A DNA stretch of 64,000 nucleotides from Anoplolepis gracilipes (GCF_047496725.1 NC_132981.1:7034001-7098000); one strand, 5' to 3'. Shown: positions 34,805 through 48,642, counted from the stretch's first letter. Numbers and translations: made by a program. Notes: a model not told the origin generated them from the sequence alone.

Positions 34805-34892
<88 letters not shown>
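34805..34892. repeat. (GA)n microsatellite
   Basis: About 44 GA units with a single AAAG interruption, the longest simple repeat in the window. Confidence 0.95.
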
Positions 34893-34894
<2 letters not shown>

Positions 34895-35329
34895 TACTGA
34901 CGCTATGTAAAAAAACTTAATATTAGAAAGATTAATATATAATTATTTCAATACAAATATTCTAGAGATAATTGTTTTATATGAATTTTAAAAATATTTA
35001 TTATAAATAGTTTAATATAAATAGTTTCGCGAATTCAACAATATTATATACACAGCTTATTGAACAAATGTATTTGGTAAAAAAAAAGAAATAAATTCTC
35101 TCTTTGTTACGTTTAAAAAAATGCGCGATCAAAAAGTCATTTCATCATTTATCATGTCGTTACGTGAAATTCGAACAACGCGAGTGTCGATCAATTAAAC
35201 CAGCATCAATACGTCAGGTCCATTGGCGGTGCGTGCAAAAAGAGCACGCGTGCCGAACCGATACACGCTGTCGCCGGCGTGAAATATCGTAGCGGCCGAT
35301 TTTTACGTAGCGCTCGATGAAGTTTTATT
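34893..35329. other. AT-rich, then GC-rising
   Basis: Nothing recognised. GC content rises from about 35100 towards the island that follows. Confidence 0.45.
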
Positions 35330-36070
35330 TTTGCTGCCGGCAGGGCGACCTCGAGAAAACGGATGAACGACAACGGCGAATCTCATTCTTATAACGAGGC
35401 AGCCTCGACGATCGACAATTGCCGCTGGTGGAATAGGTGTTACGCTCCTTCCTCTCGAGTGTCGTAGCGGGAGTTTACGGGCCGACAGTTATTTGTGAGC
35501 GGCCCCTTGGGGCGAGGGACGGTCGGCGCAGGCAGGGAAGGCAGAGGAGAAGACGGAGGAGGGTAGCTGCAGCACGCGTGCACACCCCCTTACGGTATAG
35601 CCCCGTCCGCATTCTAGAGATTCTTCAAAGAGTAAATACAGCCGCGTGCGCGCGTCCATACAAGCGCATTGTACTCGTCGCCGCCGGCGACGATTTCTCT
35701 TCTCTCTTCCCTCGTTCTTTTCGCGATCCATCCCTCTTCGTCTCGCCTCCTCTCGCTTCCTTCCTGCGATGTCGCGATTCTCCACCGAGTTCGCTGTTCT
35801 TCGGGTTTCTTTTCCCCTTCGTCGCCCTCACCGCGATTACACGCGAAGGCAAACACGACGCTGATTTATCTGCCGCTCTCAGCGGGGACGCGCGCGTAAT
35901 TTACTGCGACTTAATTGCATTTAATTCAAGCGGCGCAACTGTAAATCACAGAGCGTCGCGCATTGCGCGGGTCAGGAACGCCTGCCGTCGATACGATGTA
36001 ATTACGTCCATCCGCGAGTCCGCGAGGATGGGAGCGACGATAGCGATGCCATGCGGTACTCGTTAACGGA
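35330..36070. other. CpG-rich island
   Basis: This is one of the strongest GC- and CpG-rich blocks in the window. A plus-strand frame is open for about 210 codons (35437-36066) but has no ATG until near its end. Other frames on both strands are open too, so composition explains it. The 3' half (35860-36060) has homeodomain-like ATTA cores (TTAATTGC, GTAATTAC). It is likely a promoter or enhancer island. Confidence 0.4.
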
Positions 36071-39050
36071 TGATGTATTTTTCTTTCCTGTTGATGCGCA
36101 TCGATTGGTCGCGCGCAGTGTCTTGGATGGTGAATAAGATCTGTAGAAATTACGCAAGTCACATTTGTGTTTTACAAATAATTGTCTCTTATTTTAATTA
36201 TTTAACACATGACAGATTATAACATCTTCTGGCAACACCTTAATGATAAACTTGATACAAAAATTATTATATTTATACTGCGACTTATTATAAATATAGT
36301 ACGTAATATTAAACAATTTTTCTTCTGCTAATCTTGCGTTTTCTGTGCATTTGATCTTATATTTTATATGATCAATATTTATACATTATGTAAGTCTTTC
36401 CAAAAGATAAGGTTCGAATAGTAAAATGGAAATGCAAGGTGAGAATAAGAAACAAACAGTCATCAATGATATAATTACAGTTAAGATTTAAAAAATTCCA
36501 TTAACTAAATAAAGTTTTAAGCCTGCAGAATTAAATAAAAATTCGATGTTGATGCTGATTTTGTTTCATAGAAAAAAGAAATAAAAGTATATTACATATT
36601 AAATAACTTTAGACAACAAATTTTTGTAAGATTTCAAACAGACATAGTTTTGATTATTTATGGAAAATTACTATATTTATTTATTAGACATTATTAATAT
36701 ACAACTCCTTACAACGCTTTATAAATCTTGCGTTATGCATCAACGCCGCTCGTTTATAAGAGATAAGAGCTTCAGGTATCGCGCGCAATGAAGATTCGCG
36801 CGATGAGCAACGACGGAGCTCAGCGCGCTTATTAAATTTGCATATTGCAATTTATAGCATGATGCATCCACCTCCGATCTACGATAGTATTGTCCCATCA
36901 CTCTGGAAAGAACCGCACACGTCATGACACTCGGCGCGAGCGCGTCAACAAAGCTTATCGTGGAAAAAACGTGTCCTGTTCTGGTTCCTGGGCGAGACTT
37001 TCTTCGCGAATTTTGAGCGTCGTTATCGGCAGTTCGTTTCAGCGAATCATGGCGAGCGGGCGACAATAATTTTAAGGCAGTCTCCTCGTAAATCTAGTCA
37101 GCGAGAGAACTGGTACTGTACCTCTATTATCCGTCAATTTCTCTTACGGACAAAAAATGTTGGGATTGGCAACCAATAAGCGATCTCACGGGCGTTACCA
37201 AGCTCGAGCACGTACATGTGACAGTCTCACGCATGTACATTTATTCGTATATGCACACATATGCATACACACCGAGAATACCAACTGATCTCGATTTGAG
37301 CGCAAACGTCGCTTATGCCCGCAAGGGTTTCTAAACTAATTCCATATCGCCGCCGAACGCGGCACGATGTCGCTTTAGATGGCGAGACTGTGACGGCATG
37401 CCGGAACCATGGGTGACTTTCAATATGTTTTAACGAGCCTCCACAATTTTTCAAAGAATCTAAAATCAGATTGCACTTTCAAGAAAGATATATATTCACG
37501 GACTTGTAACCGCAATGACGCATTTTCGCATTATAATTTTGCGTGTTTAAATCGGCACCACAAATATTACATCATTATATCCTTCTGTACTATATATAAC
37601 GTATTTAATTGTCTTGGATTTAATTTTTTCAAGAGTTTTAGCACGTACTAGTGAATGTTCTTAGAAAAAAGATAATGAAAATTAGCATATAAAGTGATAT
37701 CTGTGTAGATATCACAAAGTTCTTTATGATTGTACAACTACATTCTATTTAATATTAATTATATCACATACTATATATAATGTCAATTAATTCAGTCTCA
37801 GAAGTATAAAGGAAAAATGCTCATGCTAAATAATTAGCTAAATACTGGAGCAAAAAACTAAACACGCACGTGTTTAATTGTTAATATTTATGATTAATTA
37901 AGCTTATCGACAAGAAATATTTCTAATATATTTTTAGTCGTAGAAGTGCGTATGATCTTTATACGGACAAATGTATTTGTTTTAAATGTAGGGAATTATT
38001 GATACCGTAACGAGTGTGCAAAGTCGCAAAATATCATTAGCGCGTGCAGTAGCGTAGAACGAAAAGAAGCAGCGGATAATTCGTTGGACGCCAAAGGGGA
38101 CGTAGGCGGCCTCCGGTACCATTTATTTTGCTCGAATACTCTGTGCACGATAGAACGAGTACTATTCATCTTATCCTTTTCCATCTCGTCGTTTATTCCT
38201 TAAGAAGACAGAAACGAGATATAGCCGTCGGCGTGTGGTAATATCGTGGTAAGGTACATATCACAAAGAGCGAAAAGTCAATCGCTAACGGCACGAGCTT
38301 TTCTTTGTATACACGCGATGAATCGCTTGAGAAATCTTCAGCATCTACAGTTTACACTTACATATACATACACACACACACACACACACACACATATCTA
38401 ATTTGTGATAAAAAGTCGATGTATCGTAATGTTATCAGGAATGAAATGCAATAAGATAATAAATTCGTCCGATACGAATGGCTGCAATAATGCTAATCTC
38501 ATACGATTGTCTCAGTGTATTTACTTTCAATGTGTGAGGTGAAACGCAAATTCATACTGTCCAATATAATTTTAATACATGTAGTTATCTCTCGAAAGAT
38601 ATTATTACGACAAAGAAGTTGTTCTTTACTGTAACAAAGAAAATCTTTCAGTAAATCTAGATAATAGAGACTACTAAATGACTTTATCTTACTTTCGCAC
38701 CTGTTCGACGATAACCGGATGTCGGGCAGACGACAGTAAAGATACTAAAATAAGAAAGAGATTTGTCGAATTTTATAATTTTATGAATCGAGAGAGGAGA
38801 AGAGAGGACTGTGTTTATGGAAAGAATCACAGATTCTTTTTTATTATACGTGCTACATATTGCAATCTCAAATTACCGATTGCCATGCTGAACAGATATA
38901 AAATTTTACTAGACAAATACAATTGATAAATGATAAATGTGATTGTTAACCAATAGATGTATTCGTAAATCATAAGTAAATTAAGCAATTGAGCGACACA
39001 ACTTTCACGGCAACAGATATAATTTTCGCGCGATAACCTCGCTCGAACTT
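36071..39050. other. AT-rich spacer with GC patches
   Basis: GC-richer patches occur at 36740-37080 and 37140-37420, and a (CA)n tract at 38369-38394. No exon was supported. Confidence 0.45.
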
Positions 39051-39660
39051 TAGACCTTGGGCCAGATATTACCCTCCAGAATCTCACGATCGATCCCTCC
39101 GACAGATGCGACCTTGTTCGTAGGTGCTTCGCGAGGTGTAAGGCGGCTCGAGCTAAAAGGGTCGATGACGAGAGAGTTTGGAAATGTGCGTCCCACGTAG
39201 GTGAGTTAGTGCAAAGCCATCTTTCCTCGGCGAGTGCGGTCCTCATTCCCGGCTCGGTATCCAAAGCCGGAGAACTCGGTGCGATTCGATAGGTGTCGTC
39301 GGATGACGAGGGGAGGCGAGTCAGAGAGAGGCGGAGGGAGGGAGGGAGGGAGGGAGGGAGGGGGGAAGAGAGGGAGAGACGAAAGAAGAAGCGGCGGAAA
39401 GAAGGAGCGAGGGAGAAGAAGGGTCAGACTGGGGGACAGAACGAAAGCTCAGGTGTTCCGTTTCTCGTGCCCGACTCATCCGCGCGACGCACAGTTTGGC
39501 GAACTCGTTGTCGGTGAACTGGCGGTCGCACAGTACCCGTCCTCATCTTTGCCCCACTGCTGCATCTCGCGTCCGTCTGCACGCCCACGCCCTAGGAGAA
39601 GTCCTTAAGGTCTTTCTCACATTAGTACGTTGAACTGTTCGCCGTGTCATACGTGTCGCT
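39051..39660 (+). promoter_or_regulatory. CpG- and purine-rich island, promoter-like
   Basis: It combines CpG-rich DNA, a G-rich tract (39336-39365) and downstream ACAGTTT and ACAGTAC initiator-like words near 39491 and 39530. No DPE or TATA stands at the right distance, and no coding frame begins convincingly. It may be a TATA-less promoter or 5' leader on the plus strand. Confidence 0.3.
39336..39365 (+). repeat. (GGGA)n tract, G-quadruplex candidate
   Basis: Seven consecutive runs of at least three G are separated by single A residues, the last run five or more G long. Single-base loops give one of the most favourable quadruplex patterns. Confidence 0.85.
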
Positions 39661-42050
39661 AGGATTGTAATGGTGTGAAAGCGCTATCTCAATCAGATGC
39701 GAAACTTTTGCATCTCAATCATAAAGTAAATATCTTTATCTTCCTTGATTTTACACAATTTTGTTTAATCATTATGTTTAGTATTTTGATTTCCATTGAA
39801 ATAAATCTGTAAATATATATTTGCATATATTGAGATAAATATATAAATATATGTAAGATATAAAATGAGTATATATCAAAGGTAAACGACTTTGTAGTAT
39901 TTATTATAAATGGTTACAGTGTTAAAATTGCGAACAAGAAATCTTTGAAAACATGGAGAATCAAGGTTTAAATAGTACATTATGATGTCGTCAATCGTAT
40001 AAGGTTTTATTACAATCGACTACGATCTGGAACATGCAAGTTCTCCGCAAAATAAGGAGCGCAAAACCAGTATAACAAAAACTACCGACTGTAACCGGAA
40101 TAAATGGAAATAAATAACGAACAAGCCCTCAACCAGTTCTTGCAAAATCAATGCGACAAGTAAAAGAGAGTCCCAGTGGGATTTATTAGATTTCAATCTT
40201 CATCACTGGCATGCAGTCTTTCACATTGATATGGGCAACCATATTTCTACTTTGACAAACGATTCTGACGGACGTACTAATTACTCCCCGCCATCAATAA
40301 AGTCTTTCATTGTGTTCTATACCGGATATAAGAAGAAATAACTTCCTCGTTGAATAACTTTTCCTTTGTTCGTGTCTGTGGCTCATTAATTTCTTGGCGC
40401 GCGCGAGCTTTTCCGCGTATGCGTAACGTAATAAAATATATCTCGTAGTGTCGATCGGACTTTAGCCTCCAACAAATCGTACATACGCCAACGTCGTCAA
40501 CACAAACGCGTGTACGCGACCGTGGTGTGTGGATTTACCGCGCGTCCTGCGATTCAATGCGGCCACGAGATACCCGAGAGAAAGAATAAGAGAGAAAAAG
40601 AGTGAGAGAAAGAGACATGAGCAATTACAATGATGACTGCTCTACATCATCCAACTAGTAATTACACCCTTATGTGATTACGATGTAGTCTTGTACTAAT
40701 ACCGGGGACATGTATCGATAATATACATGTCTTTTGGCGGAGCCGGCTGCTTTCGTACGCGTAACTTATTACCGCGCGTTTGCATGACGACAGATCCGCT
40801 AACGCGAACACCGTCAATTTGTATATCGTATGAACAAGATATGAAATATTAGTGAATAGGTGCTTAATGTTAACAAGGTGGCAAGCGAGATTGAACCGCT
40901 CCATATACGTTGGAACTTCATAAAGTATATACGTCATTTCAACGCGTCGTGACTGGCGATCTCTGATACAATGAAAGCGAAAGCACCGTTATGTTAATAT
41001 GTTCTACCCTGAATAATCATTTGCATTATTATTTCTCTCAACAATTAATTTTCTTTACGCTCTTTACCAGGCTATTTTCCTAAATATATTATGTATATAT
41101 AATTCTAATTTATAATTTATAAGAAACAGTATGTAAAAAATTTTTCTTTTTAAAAAATTTAGAATATTAATTCCTTGTATAATTTTTTTTTTTATTTTAT
41201 AACGATCTGATTCTTAAATCAAATTTAAACGGATCATATTTGTAAAAACTCAAACATTTATATAAATCATATATAAAAATCGTTATTTATATAATATACG
41301 TTACATATATCTTTCAAAATTCTCAATAAGAAGTGTAAAAACACCAATTTCTTTTACAATAATATTTCTTAAGAGCGAGGAATTTGAGCTTGTGTGGCTC
41401 AGAAAGTATCGTTTCCTTCAACTAATATTTTACGAATATCTTACGTATCACGTACTGTCAAACACGCTTCGGACCATTGCGATCGTTTCTTTGTGCATAC
41501 ATGCGATCATTACGCGTCGAAATTGTCGGTAGGTGTTTATCCTTGTAAATTGTAATACACACAAAAGTTTCGAGACGGATCTCTCGAGTGTAACCCGAAA
41601 CCGCGCGCATCGAGAACGCTTAGAAGGCGTCCGTGAGTTGTCCGCATTTACGAGTCGTATGAATATAGATGGTCGGGGCAGTTTGCTGGATGCATGCGAC
41701 GAGGTATAATCTTTGTCCTGCACGCAAGGGAGGCTTTTAAAAGAACGAAAAGTGCGAGAGAGTCTGATGAGAGTCGAGGCTGACGTCTCTCACTGTAAAT
41801 TTTTATAATCGATTTTATCACAGTTATCACGATATACGATTCGAGGATACATACATAACTTGTGTTAAACATATGCTTGATTTTTATAATGCAGTAAAAA
41901 TGTAAAACAAATTTTTTTTACTATAAATAATTCCGTGAAAGAACCAAATTTTTATGTACCTTTTTGATTATTGTTATTTTTGCAAATTTAATTTATCGGA
42001 TTTTACTTTATATCGATAAGTTCATATATATCCATAATTGATATTCTTAT
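39661..42050. other. AT-rich spacer with GC patches
   Basis: GC-richer patches lie at 40370-40560 and 41450-41780. Nothing coding was recognised. Confidence 0.45.
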
Positions 42051-43680
42051 AGTCTTTTTATGATTTTGACTGACGGCGATAACGTTCACCTAAGGTAGAT
42101 GAGCCATATATCACTGGTGTCCGAAAGAAAATATCTTGCTCAGGTTTATGTCCGATTTTAACCTACGTTTATCATTTGGCGCGTATTTTCTGACGGTCAA
42201 TTTATACCCCCACGTACGCTCACTTTTGGTTTTACGATCAATCGAGAGTTTATGTCGCTATTACAACGATCATATTACAGACGTGTACACGCGTCTCGAT
42301 GCTCTACGCAGCCCGGTGAATCACGTGTCCTATTAGCCCACGTGGTCGCCGCCGCCGGAAAATGTTTTGTCGTTTCTTCGATACTGAGACATTCTCGCAA
42401 TCTCGTAATTGACAGGTCAATTCCAACGCATTGGAGACATTATGAAGATGTCGATCGCCGATGTGTATTCCTCTTACGGAATAAGAGCACAGGTTGCGCC
42501 TGCAATTTACATCCGCTATCCGTTATGGTGTTCACTAGAGTGACAAAAGTAACGCGTTTCTCCATGGTGCAAGGCTGAAGGCGGACATAGATGTATCGTC
42601 GATGAAGATTGCCAATGTGCTGTGCTGGCACTTCCCGCAAGAGCGCATCGAGAACTCTTGAGAGAAAGTTCGATAAATTAATAAAATTCTAGCTATGGAA
42701 ATTGCTTATAATAATATGGAACGTAGGATAAATATTAATATAATTTTATATGTGTATCAAATAATTGAAGAATACATTAACTTGTTATCAAAACAATTAA
42801 GGTTAATATTGCTAACATAACACACTGTAGATTTCACCATTCATTTGTGAATGGAAAGAACGAAAGAACAAAACGAAAAGAAAAGGGAAACGGCAAGAGA
42901 AGCAGCAAAAGAGAAGGAACGAAAGAGAGAGGTTTGATCCCCGCGAAAGTTGCGACGCCACAAAGGTACGTGATATCATGTGAAGAAATTATAATACATA
43001 TCCTCGTTTAATGCGGATACTTTCTACGGTCGACAACTTGCGTTCGCGGGAGACCGAAGAGACAGAAATCGCAGCTCTTACGTGCTCTTGGACCAATAAC
43101 AGAAACGTCGTGAAAGTCGGCTTAATTGCCGCTTTTCCCGAATAACGAGCTGCCAGTAACGCGTAACGCGCGTCTCTCAATAAGCATATCTCGGGATAAT
43201 AATTCGTCGTTATTAACACGGGACCATTCGCTGCTCTCTTTCGGATGAGAGTGGATTCTGGTCCAGATCTTTGGAGCGCCCACACGCCTCGGAGCCTCGC
43301 TTGCACCGCATTGTCGTCGCCGAGTTTTATGCCGGGCCATTAACACTTCCATGACAAATGAAAGCTCCTTCTCTTCCTGCTCTCGTGACGCGCACACCAT
43401 GCACCGGCACGGATGCAGGCGAGCCGCGCAGAGGCTCACCCATAATGTGACGCCCCCGGAACGAGCAATTACGAAGACGCATGCTCGCGCACGCATCTTG
43501 CCGCACGGTGAATTATATCGCGGCGGCGCGGATACGTTACGCTCGAAATTTGCTGCGATAATGAGCGGCTTGGAGGGACGCGATAACTGCATCTTACGTG
43601 TATCTTATGACCCGATTTTATGATACCCGAGGAGCGACGCCGCTCGTAGGTGGCGGTCTCGCACTATTGTATGCTTAAAT
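42051..43680. other. Series of GC-rich modules
   Basis: 42060-42660 and 42960-43640 are GC- and CpG-rich. The first has CACGTG near 42322 and 42338. Open frames exist on both strands in each but lack initiation context and motifs. They look like clustered regulatory modules rather than exons. Confidence 0.4.
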
Positions 43681-44090
43681 GATGCTTAAAATTCCAAGGG
43701 GGTCGCCAAATTCATTCATTTCAACGATTCGTACAGATACAATAACGCGCATACATAGCTTTAGGATATTGTGTAAGTTTGTGTCTACACGTATTTCGTA
43801 AATTTATTCAATATTTCTGCAGAGAAGATTATTTAATTTTCAAGAATAAATTATTTTAATTGAATTTGATATTTATTGAAAGTTTATAATCTTTTTGAAA
43901 TATCTAGAAATATTTGATGTATTATATATATGTTATAGTTTTATATAATTCCAACTTGAGTCTATCTTTTACAATTGTTTCGTGATTAGATGTCTTGCGT
44001 TGCACCACATATAGATATGTAAAATATATACTCCAGTTAAACCAAGATTATAGTAGTTAGGCACATCATCGTTCGATAATGGCGGGACTT
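43681..44090. other. AT-rich spacer
   Basis: Nothing was seen here beyond AT-rich DNA. Confidence 0.5.
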
Positions 44091-44116
44091 CGGTATATAA
44101 GATATCTCATATACCG
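44091..44116. repeat. 26-bp palindrome with one mismatch
   Basis: The outer eight bases CGGTATAT and ATATACCG pair exactly. The central AGATATCT also pairs, and only the A/C position between them fails. It contains TATATAAG but no initiator was found. Confidence 0.75.
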
Positions 44117-45681
44117 CACGATGAGTACGGTTAAATTATGACTTCTTGTCAAGATATCGATAGTATTATTACAAGCAGTATAACTTACCTGATGACATTA
44201 TCCTGGATAAATAGTTTATTGATGGTGTCTATAAATAGCAGACTTGGATTACGAAGAGATTCCTCTCGTTGTAATCTAACTGAAAAAAATGGTCACTGCA
44301 ATGGTGCAGCGAGTAAGTTTATCGCTATCATGATTGTCAATCAATAAAACGAAGAATAATATTTTTTTCATTCACGGATCATGATTGAATTTATTAATCG
44401 ATTGTCTAAACTATTGCCCTTTTGTGCACATCACGTTTCATCCTACACACATTTTGCGACCTCAATGAGTCGTCAGTGATACTTTCGCCAAATGATCGAT
44501 TAAGTCGCAAGAAAAAAAATTGAAAGCGTGTCGAGTTTCAACTTAAAAATATCTAGGCTATTTATTAATTTTTATATCATAAAAGATTTATGTTTTATAT
44601 ATGTACATATACAAAGTGTTTCAAAACGTTCACTCATATAATTTTTCATTATGTATATTAGTGTTAAAAAAATCATAATTATTATCACTATTAAACAGGT
44701 TGAAAATTAATAACAATATCGATAATTAAGGAATGATAACTATTTTGTTTTTGACATTAAACGTTTATAAATAAGAAAATCCCTAATATTCCTCTGATAT
44801 GTATATTTCATCTAATTTTTAAAGATAATGACATCTTGAAATATAGAAAAATGTTATTACATTGCTACTGATCGTCATCGTCTCTAGTTGAATCTTTTGT
44901 AAAATTTAATGATATTTTTGATTATCAAGGAAAATATTTTTGCTTATTTCTTTAAAGCCACAATAAAGATATAAAGAATTAGTACACGTTTTTTCTTCTG
45001 TATTTTTATTTGTTAACTGTATTTAAAAGCAAGCGAAAACATTGTATCATTTATTTCGAAATTCGTACTCGTAAAATAAAAATACTCATTTGTATGCATC
45101 ACATCGGAGCAGAAACTCATTCTGCTGTAGTACGTTATAGCGCTTTCTGAAAGCGGAGGAAAATAAATACTTTCATCGAGTTTGTCGATAGTTGTGTAAT
45201 GACAAGGCACTCTTGGATGCTGCAGTTGTTGCATACCTGCGTAATAAGTAACAAGTGATCCGTGCACATTTTCTGCGCTGGAGAAACGTTAATAACGCAA
45301 TGTAAGAGGGACCACCACGCCTTCACTCTCTACGACGTAGTTGCTAACTAGCGAACAACTTGGAGAGAATAAGGCAATGAAATTTGCGTAATTTCACGTT
45401 TAAATACATGAAACGGATTTTGAAAAAAATATTATACGGTACCATATAAACAAAACTTTATACGATATTTCTGTTTTAAAATAATGATTATTTATGCATA
45501 TAATTAATACATTAAATTTTATTTCTGCTTCTCAAGAAACTAGAGACAAATCTATATTTCTTATAATATATTTATTCAATTTTAATTATGATTCTAGTAA
45601 ATATTATTTAATGTTGAAAACAATTGTCATAAAAGAGAATTGTTATATCGCAAAATTTTTAAAATTTTTTGAACATTTTAA
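44117..45681. other. AT-rich spacer
   Basis: No gene is recognised. CAAAGTGTTTCAAAACGT near 44614 resembles a transposon end, but no partner end was found. Confidence 0.45.
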
Positions 45682-45733
45682 ATATTAGCTTTAAATGAAA
45701 TATGCAAATATTAGCTTTAAATGAAATATGCAA
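45682..45733. repeat. Exact 26-bp tandem duplication with POU octamer
   Basis: Two identical 26-bp units (45682-45707 and 45708-45733) each end in ATATGCAA. The junction and the following AT restore ATGCAAAT, the POU octamer, twice at 26-bp spacing. Confidence 0.85.
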
Positions 45734-48381
45734 ATAACAGCAAGAATTTTGAAATGAATATTTTCTCGTAATTTCTAATATTTATTATTAAACTATATAT
45801 TATTATGTTGGGAAGACCTTTTACAAAGCTCTTATATGATATCCTCCAATAAAAAACAGAATAAACTTATTGCTATTACATAATATTAGTTATAACTTTC
45901 CCTTTAGTTTATTAGTTGATAATTGCTTTTAGTTAATATATTATATTCAAGCTTAGAAGAATTCGTGACGCGAGAGTTTAGTTTCTATTAATAATTATTT
46001 GTAGGCGATTTAAATTATATGCTATTTATTTATTCCCACGGTAACTTGATCTTTGCGTTAGAAGGTATAATGTTATGGAATGCACTTCTTCAAATGTAAC
46101 TTGACTTTGTCAGTGTATTGTAATCACACAAGCAAAAATCACAATTTCGATAAAAATTTGCAAATTCCGATTAAGATTGCAGTTGATAATTGCGATCATC
46201 ACCGCCTATCTGCGCACATTTGTGTACAGAAGGTGTCAATTACCTGAAACGACTTATAACATTTACATCCACGCCTGATAGGATCATAGGATAGTTTTTT
46301 TCGTTATCGAAAGGATCACGAGACTGACGATCCGGCCAGACAGGCTGGCAACACATGTCCCTCTGGGCGAGTGACGTCACTCCTTGTAAACACACATTTT
46401 GAATTCTGCTTTCCTACGGCGGTCAATCTTGGCAACGACCACGCACCGCATCGGCGATCTTTGAACATCGTATATCCATTAGATCCTTCGATAATGAAAG
46501 GCCACAGATTAATTTGGAAATAAGATATGATTTGCATGGTTATCCCGCGTGATAATTTATTTTTTTTTTTTTTTTTTTTGGACGGGGTTAATAGCTGCGA
46601 CCAGAGCATCAAACGAGGAGTTTCACGAAAAATAAACGTAGTCGAGAAAAAAATCCTGTCAAAATGTTTCATTATCACGAGCTTGTAAAATGGAATTGGT
46701 AATACACATGTCTAAAGCAAAATTAATAAATACGATAATGAAATGATGAAAATATGATAAAAAAACCAATAGTTAAAATCTTAAATATTTTTCTTTATAA
46801 AACAAAAGTTTATTGTACTTAATTAGAGAGCAAGCCTTTTGTTTATTGCTTATCAATTGCAAGCAACGCGTTCTGCAAATATTTCTATTACTTTATAATC
46901 TAATAATTTGTTGACTATTATTCATTGAGAGATATAAATTTATCATCACGAGCAACCAATTAGAATCGGTCTGTACATTTGACAGATTAATGTATGATCC
47001 TGTATTATCTCGAAAATTCAATAAAATTTAATGATTTTTTGATTAAGACGTAATTGATTAAGACATAATAATAATTACTTGGTGGAGGACTAATTTAGCG
47101 GCATGTCGGAATGCGACATAACAAATTGATAGATGGAAATGAATCGCGCAGACACATCGCGCGTGTTTGCTGACCACTTTTGGTACCTCGTAAAATTAGA
47201 CCTGATCTAACCGGATAGGATCCCAGTGGCTCCGACATGCCTACGCACAACGGAATCGCGGCCGTTTGTAGCACGGTTATCGTAAGCATTGAGTATCAAT
47301 GATTCACTTTCGGAATCCTCGGCGCGATGGTCTCTGGTAGATCTGCTGAATGAATCAGCTGGTTGCAAAACTAATTTACGTGTTCCCGAAAACGCGGTCG
47401 ATAAACCAATCGACAATACGATTAGATCGTATTGTGTGATCCAACTATTTATATGGCGTTATTTCTTAATCGCTTTCACAAAGATATATTTCGCGGATCT
47501 CTTTTAAAATAATATATTTTTTATCGCAGGAAGTTGTTTACTTTTCTTTGATCCCGCCGCTTATCGATGCATACATTGATACAATCTGACGCAACAATGT
47601 GCAGATTGTGCCAGTTTATTTTGTTTACGTCTGAGACAGGATTAATTTGAGATAGAACTTGAATCACAAGAAGATTTCGATCCTAAAAAAAACTGACAAT
47701 TTAAATGCTGAGAATGCAAGATTGGAAATATGCAGACTACTCAGATAAGATGTGGCTATTATTATATAATGCATATATATAAGCATCATAAACACAGAAA
47801 AATTAAAAAGAAAGATTTTTAAAAACAATACAATTTTTTATATATTATTTTTATATTTCTATAATTCTATGAAAAAAAAACATTGTGTTAATTATATCTC
47901 AATTTTTATTATCTTTAAAAATATAAAAATATTATTTTGCAGAAACAATAAAATTTTGTTTCTCCAAGATTCACAGATTTTGCAAATTTTCTAATCTCCG
48001 AAAGCAATAATAGCACATCCGCGTGTCATGAATCAGCCGATCGTAATTATTGCGGCAAGATCAGATACGGTTTTCTGCGTCGTTGTTTATCTACGAAAAT
48101 AAGGATCTGGTGCAATGTATGTTTACGAAGCGAGCTGCGAACACTTATGCAGTCTATATTGCAGCGATCGTCTTCGTTTTCGGCGTTGACAGATTACTGA
48201 TACGGGAAATATCTTAAAGTGATATCCGGTGACGCATGATGTGCTCAGCACGGCGAGAAATGAAAATCTTCAGCCGGGTATCCCTGCCCGTTATTACTTG
48301 GAAAAGGGTCAACTTTTTGCCATGCATGCACTTGCGGTGATAATGATCGTGCAGGTGACATAGTTCGGACGTGCCGTGATT
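45734..48381. other. AT-rich spacer with GC patches
   Basis: 46310-46480 is GC-richer and contains a CRE (46372-46379). A ~20-base T run lies at about 46558-46580. A 15-bp near-tandem repeat TTGATTAAGACRTAA lies near 47038-47067. 47100-47440 and 48000-48380 are moderately GC-rich with no clear exon. Confidence 0.45.
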
Positions 48382-48642
48382 ATGTCATCGGTCGCTCCGG
48401 GAACGTCGCTGTTACAGTTATCCCGCATCAGACTTCCCGTGGATCAGCATCGAGACACCTGCGACGAACGTTATCGGCTCAGTTTACCCTCTTCTCGTTT
48501 CTTCCCACCCTTCGTGCAGCCCTTATCGGTGATGTTTATTTTAATTGCGTCATTCATAGCGATGCACCTTAGGCGTTTGCGAATAATCTCAGGAGAATCA
48601 CTACATTCTCATCGTTCTCATATTACTAGGAAATCAATCTGA
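48382..48642 (+). CDS. Low-confidence ORF, unknown product
   Basis: An ATG at 48382 opens 86 codons. The first half has GC-rich codons, and a hydrophobic stretch (MFILIASFIAMHL) follows. The stop is at 48640-48642. No homology is recognised and no splice or poly(A) signal supports it. It may be part of a regulatory GC-rich block. Confidence 0.15.
   Translation: MSSVAPGTSLLQLSRIRLPVDQHRDTCDERYRLSLPSSRFFPPFVQPLSVMFILIASFIAMHLRRLRIISGESLHSHRSHITRKSI

Noticed and set aside
35437..36066. A ~210-codon open frame on the plus strand
   Set aside because: It has no ATG until near the end. Several other frames on both strands are open in the same CpG-rich block, and no motif is seen, so composition explains it.
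44614..44640. Sequence resembling a transposon end (GTGTTTCAAAACGT)
   Set aside because: No inverted partner or transposase remnant was found within several kilobases.
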